DNA from: Bacteroidales bacterium
Lineage (GTDB): Bacteria; Bacteroidota; Bacteroidia; Bacteroidales; Paludibacteraceae
Assembly (NCBI GenBank): GCA_018066005.1
Contig: JAGHSG010000132.1
Coordinates: 1-6,878, forward strand
Reading direction: 5' to 3'
Length of the DNA: 6,878 bases
Position 1 is the first letter of the stretch. The number at the start of each line of letters is the position of its first letter. This document shows, one piece after another, positions 6,877 to 6,878 of this stretch. The notes below the pieces were generated by a model. That model was not told the origin of the DNA, ran no database searches, and saw only the letters and a list, made by a program, of their open reading frames with translations. Position numbers and translations under genes: made by a program.

Positions 6877-6878
6877 AC

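Overview
The window looks like chromosomal DNA from a member of the Bacteroidales (phylum Bacteroidota). The evidence is the promoter style (TTTG, about 20 bp, TAnnTTTG), A-rich leaders in place of strong Shine-Dalgarno sites, and protein sequences of Bacteroidales type: FolC beginning MSYEETLSYLY, an HAE1-class RND pump with a lipoprotein adaptor, and a small outer-membrane beta-barrel ending in Phe. I assign no genus.

Layout. Bases 1-277 (minus strand) hold the first 92 codons of mnmE, the tRNA U34-modification GTPase, cut by the left edge. Bases 278-384 form a compact divergent control region. Bases 385-1749 (plus strand) are a complete folC (folylpolyglutamate/dihydrofolate synthase). It runs convergently, with a 20-bp gap, into three minus-strand genes: an outer-membrane beta-barrel protein of unknown function (1770-2549), an RND-family proton-driven exporter (2607-5735) and its periplasmic adaptor lipoprotein (5752-6876). 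Transcription order is adaptor, exporter, barrel. The adaptor starts 2 bp from the right edge, so the operon's promoter and any regulator lie outside. No stretch over 300 bp lacks a gene.

How the genes work together. The adaptor and exporter should form the inner-membrane and periplasmic part of a tripartite efflux pump. The usual third component, a TolC/OprM-type channel, is not in the window, and the small barrel in its place is not of that type. FolC and MnmE are linked by folate: FolC makes or polyglutamylates folates, and MnmE uses a one-carbon folate through the N-terminal domain seen here.

The most unusual feature is the mnmE-folC intergenic region. Two Bacteroidota-type promoters face away from each other, share one spacer region and are placed with exact two-fold symmetry around an 18-bp perfect palindrome. 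The plus-strand promoter puts the folC transcript start at or next to the ATG, implying a leaderless or nearly leaderless mRNA. The remaining genes are ordinary family members; I saw no mobile element, CRISPR array, RNA gene or clearly new enzyme system.
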